Source: Planctomycetota bacterium (lineage in GTDB: Bacteria; Planctomycetota; PUPC01). Taken from it: DNA of 15,023 nt. The stretch covers positions 1 to 15,023 of the forward strand of contig PWKM01000122.1 in assembly GCA_003559755.1 (NCBI GenBank), in the 5' to 3' direction. Positions 13,894 through 15,023 of the stretch are shown in pieces. Every line of letters starts with the position of its first letter. Position 1 is the stretch's first letter. The position numbers and the translations under genes are program-made. The notes beneath the pieces are model-generated. The model did not search any database, was not told where the DNA came from, and saw nothing but the letters and a program-made list of their open reading frames with translations.

Positions 13894-15023
13894 ATGCCTG
13901 ACTCCCCCTTCGTCAATGCAAAATGGATCTGGAGCCCGAACCACCTCAAAAACCACTATGCGCTGTTCGTGAAGGACATCGAGCTGTCACGGAAGGGCCG
14001 TGAACTCGAGGTGTGGATCACCGCATCCTACCATTACGAGTTATTTGTCAACGGCGAGTTCGTCAACCGGGGGCCGGTGCATGGCGACCCGGACTGGTGC
14101 CTGTATGACCACTTGAAGCACAAGCTCAACGGCGAGCGCTCCCTCCATGTAGCCGTGGTCGTATATCATTGGTCCGACACCGACGTGCAATACCAACGGC
14201 CCGCCCCCGGCGGCCTGATTGCCCGGTTCAAGGAGGGCAAGAAGGTCGTTGCGACCGACGAATCGTGGAAGTGCATCGACCTCGACATGTGGAGCCAGGT
14301 GGTGCCCGAGCGCGGGAAAACGCTCCCCTACTGCGAGGACTACGACGCCCGGTTCGAGCCGGAGGGATGGGACCAGAAGATATTCCCCAAGTACGCGACC
14401 GAGGTGTGGGACGACGCGGTGCCCGTCGAGAAGGCCGACGAAATCTGGAAGGATTACCAGGAGCGCATCACCCCTTATCTGACCCGGAGCTTCGTGCGCC
14501 CGAAACGGTTCCGTGGATGGAAGGTCGCACGTGAGGGCGCCCGGCACATCGGCAACGTGCCGGAGATATGCGACTCCGAGGACCTCGAGATGGTAATCGA
14601 ATGGAGCTCGTTCGACCTGGGTGCCAGCAACGCCCTGCTTCACGAGGCGAACGCCATGACGTTCGACCTCGGACGGGAGCGGGTCGGGTTTTACACCATC
14701 GACATCGACGCCCCTCTGGGGACTGTGATTGAAATGTCGGGAGCCGAGCTTCTTCAGGGCGACCGGCCGTGGATTTCCCGAAACGACACGATCAACACCG
14801 CACGATTTGCGAGCCGGGGCGGACGACACACCTTCACCACATTTGCCTGGACAGGACTGCGCTACTTGCACGTGGTCATCCGGGGCGATGCCGAACAATG
14901 CCGAATCCATCGAGTCGGATGCATCGAGCGTCAGGCCGCAATCCGTGTAAGAAGGAAGGCAAGAACGAAGGACCGGAAGCTGCGCAGAATCTTCAACATT
15001 TGCCGCCACACCATCGACGTGAC
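13894..15023 (+). CDS. GH78-like alpha-L-rhamnosidase (C-terminus beyond window)
   Basis: The frame is open from ATG 13894 to the right edge (376 complete codons). GAGGA at 13881-13885 lies 8 nt upstream. The N-terminus reads NAKWIWSP...YALFVKDIEL, then WITASYHYELFVNGEFVNRGP, the N-terminal beta-sandwich signature of GH78 alpha-L-rhamnosidases and relatives. Later come AMTFDLGRERVGFYTIDID, GTVIEMSGAELLQGDRPW, and RGGRHTFTTFAWTGLRYLHVVI, matching the second beta-domain. The last visible residues, KLRRIFNICRHTIDV, correspond to the entrance of the catalytic (alpha/alpha)6 barrel. The catalytic acids lie outside the window, so activity cannot be confirmed. The family releases terminal L-rhamnose from plant or microbial glycans. 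No signal peptide is seen, so action on imported oligosaccharides in the cytoplasm is inferred. Neighbouring sugar genes may continue beyond the edge. Confidence 0.85.
   Translation, partial: MPDSPFVNAKWIWSPNHLKNHYALFVKDIELSRKGRELEVWITASYHYELFVNGEFVNRGPVHGDPDWCLYDHLKHKLNGERSLHVAVVVYHWSDTDVQYQRPAPGGLIARFKEGKKVVATDESWKCIDLDMWSQVVPERGKTLPYCEDYDARFEPEGWDQKIFPKYATEVWDDAVPVEKADEIWKDYQERITPYLTRSFVRPKRFRGWKVAREGARHIGNVPEICDSEDLEMVIEWSSFDLGASNALLHEANAMTFDLGRERVGFYTIDIDAPLGTVIEMSGAELLQGDRPWISRNDTINTARFASRGGRHTFTTFAWTGLRYLHVVIRGDAEQCRIHRVGCIERQAAIRVRRKARTKDRKLRRIFNICRHTIDV

Noticed and set aside
14041..15009. 322-codon minus-strand frame opposite the GH78-like gene
   Set aside because: Antisense shadow; the plus strand matches the GH78 domain order.

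Overview
The window is GC-rich bacterial chromosome with tightly packed genes on both strands. Its flavour is that of a Planctomycetota or other PVC-group genome, probably Phycisphaerae-like. The hints are a secreted DNRLRE-type protein, a Gfo/Idh/MocA oxidoreductase, a very large secreted propeller protein, a GH78-like enzyme, and interspersed CACGGGC-type hairpin repeats. That placement is an inference from gene content, not from a phylogenetic marker. No tRNA, rRNA, CRISPR array or transposase was seen.

Left arm (1-2914, all minus strand). A DNRLRE secreted protein runs off the left edge. Next comes about 470 bp of non-coding DNA packed with short perfect hairpins and a duplicated ribosome-binding-site-plus-ATG module. 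A 53-residue CxH...CPHC microprotein follows. After it lies an AT-richer intergenic stretch carrying four copies of the 11-mer SGCNATRTTGC, and then a transglutaminase-like protein whose candidate promoter diverges from the right-hand gene block.

Central block (3021-8247, plus strand). A radical SAM protein with an N-terminal B12-binding-like domain sits behind an extended -10 promoter and is followed by a 92-residue lipoprotein. Then a sigma70-like promoter precedes recJ (GTG start), and a Gfo/Idh/MocA oxidoreductase starts 13 bp after recJ, so the last two are probably co-transcribed.

Right block (8352-15023, plus strand). A TTG-started 1369-residue exported protein combines a sensor-type beta-propeller, a helical segment, a PQQ-like propeller and a helical C-terminus. 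A 374-residue exported beta-domain plus TPR protein follows 52 bp later and is probably its operon partner. After a 255 bp gap, a GH78 (alpha-L-rhamnosidase-like) gene starts and runs off the right edge.

The recognisable functions are DNA repair (recJ), sugar oxidoreduction and glycoside hydrolysis, radical SAM chemistry and envelope or secreted proteins. No single pathway ties them together. The least explained material is the hairpin-rich spacer (814-1282), the SGCNATRTTGC cluster (1642-1751) and the two-propeller/TPR gene pair.
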